64,000 nucleotides of DNA from Cercospora beticola. Lineage: Eukaryota; Ascomycota; Dothideomycetes; Mycosphaerellales; Mycosphaerellaceae. The stretch is taken from positions 1,116,001 to 1,180,000 of the forward strand of contig NC_088941.1 in assembly GCF_033473495.1 (NCBI RefSeq), read 5' to 3'. The translations under genes were made by a program, and so were the position numbers. Of this stretch, positions 55,401 through 64,000 are shown one piece after another; position 1 is the stretch's first letter, and the number at the start of each line of letters is the position of its first letter. Below the pieces are notes generated by a model. The model saw only the letters and a program-made list of their open reading frames with translations, did not search any database and had not been told where the DNA came from.

Positions 55401-56591
55401 CACCAGCAGGTTTGCGAATTCTTTTCCTCTTGGCGAAGAATCTGACTGTCGTTGATCGAAGCCTTCCAAATTTCATAGGGTTCCGCTGCAACGCGTTTGC
55501 AGCACACGCCCTTGACCGTCACGCAGCTCGTTAGTGCAGGGAGCCTCTTCTGCGCAGAGATGGCCGTTTGCTTCGCTAGTATACGTACAACATGTCAGGA
55601 ACAGTCGCCCCAGGACGAATGGAGCATTTGCCGGTAGCAGCAGAGGCGACAACACGACTTTCAACGCAGCCACGGCAGCTCAACCACGATAAGCGTCGAA
55701 TTACCAACACATAAAGTCATTGATCGATTGCAGAAACGAACGGACTTTACCAAGCGCAGCAGCTCAGGTTGAACTGCATGTTGTGTTTGTGATCACAGTT
55801 TTCGTTCACCGGCAAAGATCCGCTGAACATGGCAGCCCGCAGTGACGCATCGATATCTCGTTTACCATCTACTTGCAAAGGGTTACAGCGACGCGCGCTT
55901 CCCGTGTGAGCGAAGCTAGGGCCGGGTGCAGCCATGAAGCATCTTTGCACAGTACCAGCACACTCGCGACTTTTCAACATTGAACGCAGAGCTCGAGGTA
56001 CCAGGGTTGCTGGGCCCCGGACTCCCTCATTCATGTTGACACCTGCAGGAATTGTCTCCTACCACCGCGCTCGCGCTATCGGGGGACGCATCGGTGCACC
56101 CACAAACGCTACATGTTGAATCGCATGAGCGTGACCTTGCTGCGAGGTGCCATGTGCAGGCCGGGACTGAAGTGGCCTGCATTGGCCGTGCTCATGCAGC
56201 AATGGTGGAATATCCGTTCGGCGATGATGGCCCGACTTGACGCTGGCTTGCGTAGTCGACCACCAGTGCTGTTTGACGAGGTGATCTCGCACCTACCCGC
56301 CAGTGAAAACGCTTTTCTCCAGAGACACGGAGCATCTCCTGGAAACAGCATGCAATCACCAGGTTCATGGGCAGTGGCAAAACAACACATGCAGCTCCTC
56401 CGGTAAGGAAGAGCCGAGCCAGCGTTTTCTGTTCTTCTTCGCCTTCAGTTGCAGCAGGCCCATATCTTCATCGATCACTGGCATCTGCTTCGTTCGGTGC
56501 ACTTGTCAGACTTTTTTTCCTGCACCACATCTCACACAGCTTCATCGATATCCAACGCTCCACCTTCCACGCTCCCACAGCCCACTCCATC
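52438..56591. other. Gene-poor stretch, 4.2 kb
   Basis: No gene is recognised on either strand, although base composition is like the rest. Visible items are two short related segments with ACGTAACCCTAA (about 53083-53115 and 53280-53312), a 7-bp-arm hairpin (53111-53130), and the left copy of a diverged repeat with a tRNA T-arm-like end (54085-54330). A frame at 55039-55455 has a methyltransferase-like motif by chance or as a relic. Confidence 0.4.
54085..54330. repeat. Diverged dispersed repeat, copy A
   Basis: It shares about 60 bp (with CCATCAACAAATGGCAAAAA) and the later words AGCTCCCCAC and CTGGATCGAACAAGTGACCT with copy B at 58745-58830, in the same order. In copy A a segment of roughly 150 bp separates the shared parts. 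Confidence 0.55.
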
Positions 56592-57301
56592 ATGTCGGCC
56601 GTTGCTGGCAGAACCGATGTCCCCGACACCGAATTGTTCGAGAAGGCTCTCCAGCTCATCGATGATCGCCGTGACAACAAGTTCCCAGTCATCTCGATGC
56701 CGAAGGATGCCAAGCGTACTTCCTACCTCGACCACGAGCTGAAGACTTTGTTGATCGGTATCATGTCTGCCGGACTCTGGTAAAGAATCCCCATTGAACA
56801 TCCATCTCCCATGCACACGAACCACATCATCCCTCATCGCCTCGCAATTTCCAGAAACAAAAGCGGCACTTTCAGCTAACGAAAGTCGGTCATCAGGGGA
56901 GACCTACGTGATCTCACAGCCACCCCGAGGCGCCATCTTTTGCCCGATCCCGCCGACGTACCGACCGCATACCGTATCTCGAAGCACTGGATCGGCTGGC
57001 CAAATGACGAGACTAAGGATGGCATCATGGGTCATGCTCTGAGCCAGCAGACCAATGTCCTCGCTGACCTTGCCTTCACGCGACTCATCGTGAGTCGAGC
57101 CACCAGTCGTTGCCATTTACCATCGACTAATCTCTACTACAGTATCAAGCCAACAAGACAGCCGCCAAAGCTCACTTCGAACTCTTGAAGAAGGCACAGG
57201 CCAAGAAGATTGAGAAGGCTGAGAAGGCTGAGCAGCAGGCCAGATCGTTGAGAACATATCCCACCTTTCCCGGCTTGCTCAATCCATTGACGGCGGCGTA
57301 G
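56592..57301 (+). CDS. Hypothetical protein, three exons
   Basis: Exons 56592-56779, 56897-57089 and 57143-57301 give 179 residues. Intron 1 is long (117 bp) with a perfect CTAAC branch site 18 bp before its CAG. Intron 2 is 53 bp. The joined protein starts MSAVAGRTDVPDTELFEKAL, continues ISKHWIGWPNDETKDGIMGH and QQTNVLADLAFTRLI, and ends with an Ala/Lys/Glu helix (HFELLKKAQAKKIEKAEKAE). I recognise no family. The composition and clean splice sites argue for a real gene. It appears to be a small soluble protein with a helical C-terminus. No signal peptide or membrane segment is seen. Confidence 0.7.
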
Positions 57302-58744
57302 AGAGATTGCTGCGGGCAAATGCATCGGCTACCAGCAGCTAGAAGCATATGGATGCTAATGCAGATCTTTCAGAGGACAGGCGGTCAACGCGAGCTCTTG
57401 CAGAGTGGCAGCGGGATTGAAAGCGGCTGATCACGGAATGTCGATCTTTGTGACTGCTGTCGGCAACTTGCATGATGTATAGTAGTCTATGAGACTACCA
57501 AAGGACGCCCTCGAGGACGCCATGGCATCGAAGATGAACTGGAGATGTCAGGGCAGGTGGCCCCATGCTAGGGACCAGCGGATATCCTGTTTCTTTGTTG
57601 AGCACACACGCGATAATGCAGTTCCACGAGGGTCTCGTCATTGGGGATCATGGGGTCATCTTCTCTCCTTCGAGTGGCAAGCTCCGAATTGTCAGTATGA
57701 TGAATGCTCGTATGGGCGGTTGCATATGCCAAGATATATCTTGCACCTATTGCAAGACACAGAGAGCCAAGCTGGGAGCTTGAGTGGCAGAGAGAATGCA
57801 ATGAAACACCGATATCTGGAATCAGCCAGTGTCCAGAACGGCCGGAACTTGCATGTCTGGTAGATGTCGCGCCAGGAACGAAGCCCTGATGCAGTCAAGA
57901 CCATAGATATGTGACGGATACTTTTTCGCGGCAGTCCGTAGTAGCGCAGCAGGACCTAGGAATCCAGACTCAGAGATCATGCAGTTCCCCGACGGCACAA
58001 ATGCGGCAAAGGCTGGCGACACGCTTGCGCGGTCCCTATGAGTGGCTGTCCTTCGTGCAGTCGGTACGGTCGTAGCGATGCACAGCCATTGAAGATCGCA
58101 CAATGGAAGGCAACGACACTTTCTGCTGGTTCACGGGCCAACACCCGCCTGGCTCTTGACGCTCTGGGTATTGCAAATGCCCACATGGCTCGAGTGATTT
58201 CGGAACAGGCTTTACACCATGGCGGGGCGTCGTAGCACAATGCACATGGCACAACCGTTGTACGCCCGCTGACATTCTGCCGCGAGGCCTTCTTCAGCGT
58301 ATCCCCGAGCCTGTGCTACCTACTATTTTGACCCGTTCCGAATCCTCATGTAACTAGCCGTGCCGTTCAGAAGTCTTGAGATGTGCGGTGAACACTGCCG
58401 CCTTGTATTGCAATGACGAGAGATTATACAGCTTTGAAAGGAGCTCGGACTTGTAGACGTTCGAGAAACGGTACCGGAAGAAGATGTCGGCACCTTGCTG
58501 AGGCAGAAGAAGGTCGATAGGATGTTGGTTTAGGGACTGCACTGCAACAGTCGCCCGGTCTGGGGTCAAGGGGTCCCACCAGTGCAAAGATTGTCCAATC
58601 ACATTCTTTACTTCTTCTTGACCAGGCTTGGCGCTTGTACGACCCCCAGCTCAGCTGCATTATTGCAGTTCCGAATTGTTGCTGAGCGAGCAATTGGCTC
58701 CTGGAGCCCAAAAATATTTCGCTTCACCTGAAACCGCCTTTTCA

Positions 58745-58830
58745 ACCCTTTCCACCACAGATGCCATCAACGAATGGCAAAAAGAATGGCAGTAATGCCA
58801 AGCTCCCCACCTGGATCGAACAAGTGACCT
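58745..58830. repeat. Diverged dispersed repeat, copy B
   Basis: This is the shorter partner of 54085-54330. The shared words CCATCAACGAATGGCAAAAA, AGCTCCCCAC and CTGGATCGAACAAGTGACCT lie within 86 bp here. On the minus strand, 58809-58825 folds as a tRNA T arm (ACTTG/CAGGT around TTCGATC) and is preceded by AGGTC, a normal variable loop. Confidence 0.55.
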
Positions 58831-58889
58831 GTTCGCGGTTAGTTGATACTAGGTGGGCGGTGACAGGTGTGTGCACGAACCTTAGGATG

Positions 58890-58934
58890 ATTGCGGACTG
58901 CAATCCCACGCTCTACCACTGAGCTAGAGCTATG
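58890..58934 (-). pseudogene. tRNA-like 5' half (D arm and anticodon-like arm), probable relic
   Basis: The minus strand reads TAGCTCAGTGGTAGAGC, a perfect Pol III A box and D arm, then an anticodon-like loop TTGCAGT whose stem has two mismatches. No T arm follows at normal distance; the nearest is about 65 bp further on (58809-58825). The acceptor stem cannot be completed. It looks like a decayed tRNA or tRNA-derived element. Confidence 0.4.
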
Positions 58935-59960
58935 AAATTGTAAGCATTTGTTCCGAGAGACGCCTTGCTTGGTCCAGACTTACGAGCAACTCTATTGGAT
59001 GAGCTCATTCCGCAAATCGCGTATATAATGACCCAAATCTTGCCCTTGGAGCTAGCAGTAAAGCTTGGAACGTGATTGGACATGCTAGGGCATGGTGGAG
59101 CTCGGAGGTACCGAAGACGGGCCCTGAGTCGCCAGGTCCTGTCAGACCGCGTTTTCGTTCTGTATTATTGACGTGGTCGGGACCTCGTTCGTATCGTCGT
59201 TGCTGATGTTCGATGGGCCAGTCTAATGAGGTTGTGGTGATCATGCCCAATGGCCGGTTTGAAGTCTGGATGGAGGCTTGGCATGGCCATCTCCAGTTAT
59301 ACATACTCTAGAGTCAAGAACAGCAAAGGAGACTTCATCGCGGACATGTGGAGGACTGCCGGGGTGCGTCAAGAGCTGGCTTGAGAATGTCTGGACGTGC
59401 GACAAAGTGCTCGAATTCTGTGTGCCCAGTAAACCGAATGCCATAGTCCGGGAGATACGTCCTCACGCGCCGGGTCCTCAAGTTGCTGTGTTCGAGAACC
59501 GGACTGTACTGCTCCAAACTCTGGATGTGTTGTGTATGTCTCGTGGTTGGTCCCTGGGATGTTTGATGCTCCGTCTCAGGCCACAACGGCTCCGGCTTCA
59601 GCAAGTTCTGGTTGACCGCTGACGTCCATGTCGTCGCAAATATACACTCAATGGAAGACCCGATATATGCCCAGAAGTCCAGACGCGCTCATGCGAGTGG
59701 CCGAAGTACGAATCTCTGTTCTATTGGTGGTGCTAGTTAGCGTCGGGCTGCATGCCCCACTTTCTCGAAGCTGAGAACCGGTCGCCATGCCTTCAACACG
59801 AGCTGAGAACCACCAACACTCCTCACACCACCACCCGCGCCGACCAGATAAACGCCCGCACCGCCGCCCGGTATCGCCGCTCGCTGCCTCCTTGCAACAT
59901 TTCATTCGTGTCGTCGACGACTGTCGCATTCGTATACAATTCCCCACCCCGCCGCCCAGG

Positions 59961-61201
59961 ATGGCGCAACCAGCGCAAGCGCAAGCCCAAGTCCAGCCTT
60001 GCAGGTACAAGACTGGCAAGACGCTCGGAGCCGGCTCGTACAGTGTCGTGAAAGAATGTGTGCATATCGATACGGGAAGATACTTTGCAGCCAAGGTCAT
60101 CAATAAGCGACTCATGGCGGGGAGAGAGCATATGGTTAGAAACGAGATTGCCGTGCTGAAGAGGGTGTCGATGGGACATCAGAACATTTTGACACTGGTG
60201 GATTACTTTGAAACCATGAACAATTGTAGGCGGGCACTGACAAGAGCTATCAGTGCCAGGAAGCTGACTAGGGTTGCACAGTATATCTTGTGACAGATCT
60301 TGCTCTCGGTGGTGAGCTGTTCGATCGCATATGCCGTAAAGGCTCATACTACGAATCTGATGCCGCCGACCTCATTCGAGCGACCCTTTCCGCTGTGGCC
60401 TATCTGCACGACCATGGCATTGTACACCGCGATCTGAAGCCGGAGAATTTACTGTTCCGCACACCCGAGGACAATGCAGACTTGCTCATCGCGGACTTTG
60501 GTCTGTCGAGAATTATGGATGAAGAGCAATTCCATGTACTGACCACAACCTGCGGAACCCCGGGATACATGGCGCCGGAGATTTTCAAAAAGAGCGGCCA
60601 CGGAAAGCCAGTAGATGTCTGGGCGATTGGCGTCATTACATACTTCTTGCTATGCGGATACACACCCTTTGATCGGGATAGCAACCTGGAAGAGATGCAG
60701 GCCATCTTGGTCGCGGACTACAGTTTTACACCTCTCGAATATTGGCGTGGCGTTAGCTCAACTGCCAGGCAGTTCATCAAGCGTTGTCTGACTATCGATC
60801 CGACCAAACGCATGACGGCGCACGAGGCACTCTCCCACGAATGGATTGCTGGACCAGACAGCGGACGTGGAGAAGAAGATTTGTTGCCGACTGTCAAGAA
60901 GAACTTCAATGCCAGACGCACTCTTCACAAAGCCATTGATACCGTTAGGGCGATCAATCAGCTTCGTGCAGGTGGCATGGGCATGATGGATGGCGCCCTG
61001 GCCTTGAACCCGGATCGTATGAAGCCAAAGGATGAGGATGTAGACATGCAGGATGCTGGTCAAGGCGCCGAAGTAATAGTCGATCCCCGAGGGAATGCCA
61101 AAGGACAGACGTATGAGCAGATTGAAGAGCAACAGCGTAGAACACAGCAGACCATAGCTGGATTATGGCAGAAGAAGGGGCAAGGTCAGAGAGCTGCATA
61201 G
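59961..61201 (+). CDS. Calcium/calmodulin-dependent protein kinase
   Basis: Two exons (59961-60225, 60282-61201) with a 56-bp intron give 394 residues. Kinase motifs are complete: Gly loop LGAGSYSVV (22-30), Lys45 in AAKV, HRDLKPEN from 137, DFGLS, GTPGYMAPE, DVWAIGVITYFLLCGYTPF. The C-terminal KKNFNARRTLHKAIDTVRA resembles the autoinhibitory/calmodulin-binding helix of fungal CaMK (Cmk1/CmkA type). The kinase should respond to calcium-calmodulin and act in stress and growth signalling. I used the Met at 59961 (ggATGG). The in-frame Met at 59787 would add 58 His/Arg/Pro-rich residues unlike the family. Confidence 0.92.
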
Positions 61202-62675
61202 AGGTGAAAAGACGTACATTGTGGCAGTGTAATGGAGGGGCTGAGTGAGACTTACTGGACGCACCACGTGGGTTGCGAATAGCCCGAGCCGGGTTTGCCT
61301 CGAAGTTGAAGACCACGTGCTGCAGTTCCTGGTGCTGAATCAGCGTGGCCGCCTTTTGCGATACCCGCACTTGCGATTGCAGTTTCCGAATCGCCGAGAG
61401 ACTGTGTCTGCAGCTTCAGCCAGCATAAAGAAGACGATGAGAACGATACGACAGATCCGAGCGGACGGAAGGTGACGTGCAATGTTCAAGGTCTAAAGTC
61501 CGGCACCACTTGGCTACGAATCATCAACGGAATTGCTGCTCTGGTATGGAGCACTCGCAGTCGCTCTCTGGCTTGATGGTTCGATGCCTTGTGCTATTAC
61601 ACCGACAGCTAACACTGTAGTTTCTCTTTCGTCCCGTAGATCTTCATTTAACGGCTGAGACATGAGATTTTATTGCCTTATCCATCAGTCAACATTATAG
61701 CGGCTTCTAGGTGCTGGGGCGCTACCGAAAGGAGCAATAGGGACTGTGATGGGAGCCCCGATGCGGCCAGGTACTAGAGGTTCACCCCCTGGCCGGACTG
61801 TCAGCTTGGCTAATGTCGGCATGGTGCTGGCAAGGGAGATGTTTGCGGAGTCTGAATTTCCGCGTTGCTGTTCGTTGCTTCAGCTATACAAACACACATT
61901 GTTGACCTCTGTGACCAGATCACCGGCCTCGCGCGAATTACTCTGCCTGCGACAAAAGAAAATTCACAGCATACTGCGGCATAACTTCATGCCTTGCAAT
62001 TGATCAAAAAGCCGCCAGGGTTGAAGTTGACCAGCCCAAGACCGATCGCTCCGACATGACGCCGCGCACCACTTCTTGTACTGGTACCTCTCTTAACCTC
62101 AAGGAGCTTTTCCTCTTTGCACCCCATTACACCGAAGACTAAAGAGGCCAAAGTCGACCGGTTCCTATGCTCTAGCGGCCAAGGGATCAACAGAATGACG
62201 AACGAGAATGCCGCGCAGATCTACACACGCGAATTGTCGCGTTTGATCGCCACCATCGACATTAGAAGCCTTTCGTGCTGAACGCGTCTTGACGAGGCAG
62301 CAGAAGGCCTCGTAGATGGCGGGAGAATGCTTGTCAGATGGAGAGAACCGGGCACACCGGTGGTTCTCCCCAGACATATCTCCAGCCTGGGGAAGTGCGG
62401 ACTTGGCTCACTTCGCACCACACGTCGCCATCGTGCATCGCGCGATCACCGAAGGCCCACCTACCTGGACAGATCCTTACTAGTCAGGGCCATCACGCAG
62501 AAAGCGCCGTGCGTGAGCGGCATTGTCTTTGACCTAATGGCATAGGAAAGTTCCGAAGTGACACTCATACATGCACAGAAGGTGAGTTATATGCTGTTGA
62601 GACCTCAATAGGTTGTCGCTTTTCTCCTCACTGCGACCTTCCACTCGTTCTTGACCCCATAGTCACTCCTTCAAT
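61202..62675. promoter_or_regulatory. Upstream region of the GH32 gene
   Basis: This is about 1.5 kb without a recognised gene (a 55-codon frame at 62316-62483 is doubtful). It contains several SYGGRG words, including an inverted CreA-like pair at 62367-62393. Confidence 0.4.
62367..62393. promoter_or_regulatory. Inverted pair of CreA/Mig1-like sites
   Basis: TCCCCAG (62367-62373) and CTGGGGA (62387-62393) form a 7-bp inverted repeat about 285 bp before the GH32 start. Each arm fits the SYGGRG consensus of the carbon catabolite repressor CreA. CreA is known to control invertase-type genes in fungi. Binding here is inferred. Confidence 0.4.
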
Positions 62676-64000
62676 ATGCGGTCTACCACCACCGCAGCAG
62701 CAGTCCTTGCCGCTGCCCCTCTGGCTTATGGGTGGAACTTGCCCAACGTGTTCAAGCGCCAGAACGATCAATGCGATACCATCACTACGGAAGAGATCAA
62801 GAATCTGCCAAATAATGCGCTGTTCACTCGATGGAGGTCACAGAGCCACTTCATTGCTCCAGCAGGTTGGATGAACGATCCCGCCGGTTTCATGTACGAC
62901 CCTGTTCGAGACGAGTACCATGGCCACTACCAATGGCACCCTAACCACATCAACTGGGGTAACATCAGTTGGGGAGGTGCTGTTAGCAAGGACTTGATCA
63001 ACTGGGAAGACCAAGGTGGTTGGCGGGATGCAGAGGCTCTCGCTCTCGGACCTACTGGAAACGGTAGCCACGATGGCTTGGGAATCTTCTCTGGCTCTGC
63101 TCTGTCTGTTAACCTTCAAGGTGAACAGGATGGCACGCTGCTCCTGTTCTACACTGGAGCACAGTTCCTGCCAACAAAGTGGCTGTTCCCGTACACACGT
63201 GGCACTGAGTCCCAGTCCATGGCTCTCAGCACTGACGGAGGCAAGACTTGGGAGAGGCTTGAGAACAACCCAGTCATCAATGCCTCTACTAACGAGCCAC
63301 CAATGAATTGGGACCTGACTGGTTTCCGTGACCCATTCATCGAGCCTAACCCGGAGCTCGATGCCCTTCGCGGCGTTGAGAAGCACTTCTATTCCGTCTG
63401 GGGTTCTGGTATCAAGGGTGTCGGTCCACGTATGCCTCTGTGGGCCGCTCCAGCTAATGACCTGACCAACTGGACTTTCCTTGGCTCTCTTTGGGAGCCA
63501 GCTCAGAACACATCGCTTGGACCAATTCTCAGCACTGGTCAGTATGCTTACAACTTTGAGCTGTCGGGCTTCTTCCGCCTCAAGGACCGTGCTGGAGAGG
63601 ATCACTGGTACACCAACATGGGTACTGAGGGTGGAGGTGGTCCGGACGTTCCCTTCCATACCAACGCTCAATGGCAGCTCTGGAACGAGGGCGAAGTTGT
63701 TCGTCGCCAGAACGGCAGCGTCGAGTTCATCCCTACCATCGGTGGCGCTGGCGATTGGGGTTTGGGTTATGCAGCAACCAGCTTCAACGACACCAAGAAC
63801 AACAGGCGTGTGCAGTATGCCTGGATAAAGGAGGACAATCTTGGTGACCAAGCTTTGTTCTCTGCTCCTCAGCAAGGTTTCCAAGGTGCTCTCACTATCC
63901 CGCGTGAGCTCTTTGTTCACGAGGTTGACGGAGTTACCAACACGACCGAACTTACTGAGGCCAAGTTCGTAACAGTCAAGAACGGCACGGCTTTCACCCT
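62676..64000 (+). CDS. Secreted GH32 beta-fructofuranosidase/fructosyltransferase (3' end outside window)
   Basis: The frame runs without interruption from ATG 62676 to the window edge (441 full codons). The signal peptide MRSTTTAAAVLAAAPLAYG is followed by a possible kexin site (FKR, 26-28). GH32 landmarks: nucleophile Asp68 in WMNDPAG, transition-state stabiliser Asp219 in FRDP, and acid/base Glu295 in YNFELSGFF. Two differences from classical invertases are visible: WMNDPAG in place of WMNDPNG, and Leu after the catalytic Glu where the usual EC motif has Cys. Many NxT/NxS sites indicate glycosylation. The enzyme should act on sucrose or fructans outside the cell. The C-terminal beta-sandwich module lies mostly beyond the window. 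Confidence 0.93.
   Translation, partial: MRSTTTAAAVLAAAPLAYGWNLPNVFKRQNDQCDTITTEEIKNLPNNALFTRWRSQSHFIAPAGWMNDPAGFMYDPVRDEYHGHYQWHPNHINWGNISWGGAVSKDLINWEDQGGWRDAEALALGPTGNGSHDGLGIFSGSALSVNLQGEQDGTLLLFYTGAQFLPTKWLFPYTRGTESQSMALSTDGGKTWERLENNPVINASTNEPPMNWDLTGFRDPFIEPNPELDALRGVEKHFYSVWGSGIKGVGPRMPLWAAPANDLTNWTFLGSLWEPAQNTSLGPILSTGQYAYNFELSGFFRLKDRAGEDHWYTNMGTEGGGGPDVPFHTNAQWQLWNEGEVVRRQNGSVEFIPTIGGAGDWGLGYAATSFNDTKNNRRVQYAWIKEDNLGDQALFSAPQQGFQGALTIPRELFVHEVDGVTNTTELTEAKFVTVKNGTAFT

Larger units (their letters stand above)
57302..59960. other. Intergenic, 2.7 kb
   Basis: No protein gene is recognised. The stretch contains repeat copy B with tRNA-like arms (58745-58934). A frame from 59787 runs in phase into the CaM kinase, but its composition (His/Arg/Pro) suggests an untranslated leader. 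Confidence 0.4.

Noticed and set aside
55039..55455. Frame containing EVGAGRGHATGGLL, like motif I of SAM methyltransferases
   Set aside because: The flanking residues do not continue the fold, no second motif is seen, and competing frames on both strands are equally open. Chance or a very old relic is more likely.
59787..59960. N-terminal extension of the CaM kinase from an upstream in-frame Met
   Set aside because: The 58 residues are His/Arg/Pro-rich and unlike family members; the Met at 59961 lies directly before the kinase domain.
62316..62483. 55-codon frame upstream of the GH32 gene
   Set aside because: It is protein-like but very short, overlaps the likely promoter sites, and has no recognisable similarity.
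1..64000. Transposons, CRISPR arrays, rRNA genes or virus-like sequence
   Set aside because: No transposase or reverse-transcriptase frame, terminal repeats, spacer arrays or rRNA segments were recognised by eye on either strand.

Overview
The window is nuclear DNA from a filamentous ascomycete. Short spliceosomal introns (mostly 50-60 bp, GT..AG with CTAAC/CTGAC-like branch sites) interrupt many genes. Gene content is typical of Pezizomycotina: an ACS-type MFS pair, a PDR-type ABC transporter, cofactor-independent phosphoglycerate mutase, histone H1, MAM33, App1 and a secreted GH32 enzyme. The style of the proteins suggests Dothideomycetes (Capnodiales/Mycosphaerellaceae-like). That is an inference from family resemblance and was not tested.

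Layout. 1-2.7 kb: 3' end of an amino-acid transporter, a membrane PDI-like protein (three exons, one GC-AG intron) and an intron-containing tRNA-Tyr. 4-10 kb: MFS transporter, CCT-eta chaperonin, secreted carboxylesterase. 10-15.5 kb: Ski3 (mRNA decay) divergent from a HAUS1-like coiled-coil protein. 15.6-19 kb: alpha/beta hydrolase divergent from a second MFS transporter. 19.4-25 kb: a GLFG-repeat/BTB fusion, then three probable mitochondrial proteins (citrate-type carrier, MAM33, rhomboid protease). 25.8-34.9 kb: Dhh1 helicase, histone H1 with five introns, and PI4P 5-kinase Mss4, whose frame stays coding-like beyond an in-frame TAG. 38-45.3 kb: an unrecognised ORF, an MBL-fold hydrolase and a large PDR transporter. 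47.4-52.4 kb: a Med9-like subunit, iPGM and App1. 52.4-64 kb is sparse: a small conserved-looking protein, a CaM kinase and, running off the right edge, a GH32 invertase/fructosyltransferase.

Most genes are unrelated housekeeping or transport functions. I see no secondary-metabolite cluster, transposon, CRISPR array or virus-like sequence. The local groupings that may mean something are the divergent mitochondrial pair (carrier/MAM33), the short Ski3/HAUS1 intergene, and the GH32 gene with a CreA-like inverted pair in its promoter. I did not find a clear new biological system. The best leads are the GLFG-BTB fusion, the PDI-like protein with an unassigned C-terminal half, the Mss4 stop codon, and two diverged repeat copies with tRNA-like arms. 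All exon borders were placed by hand from splice signals and reading frame, with no transcript support.
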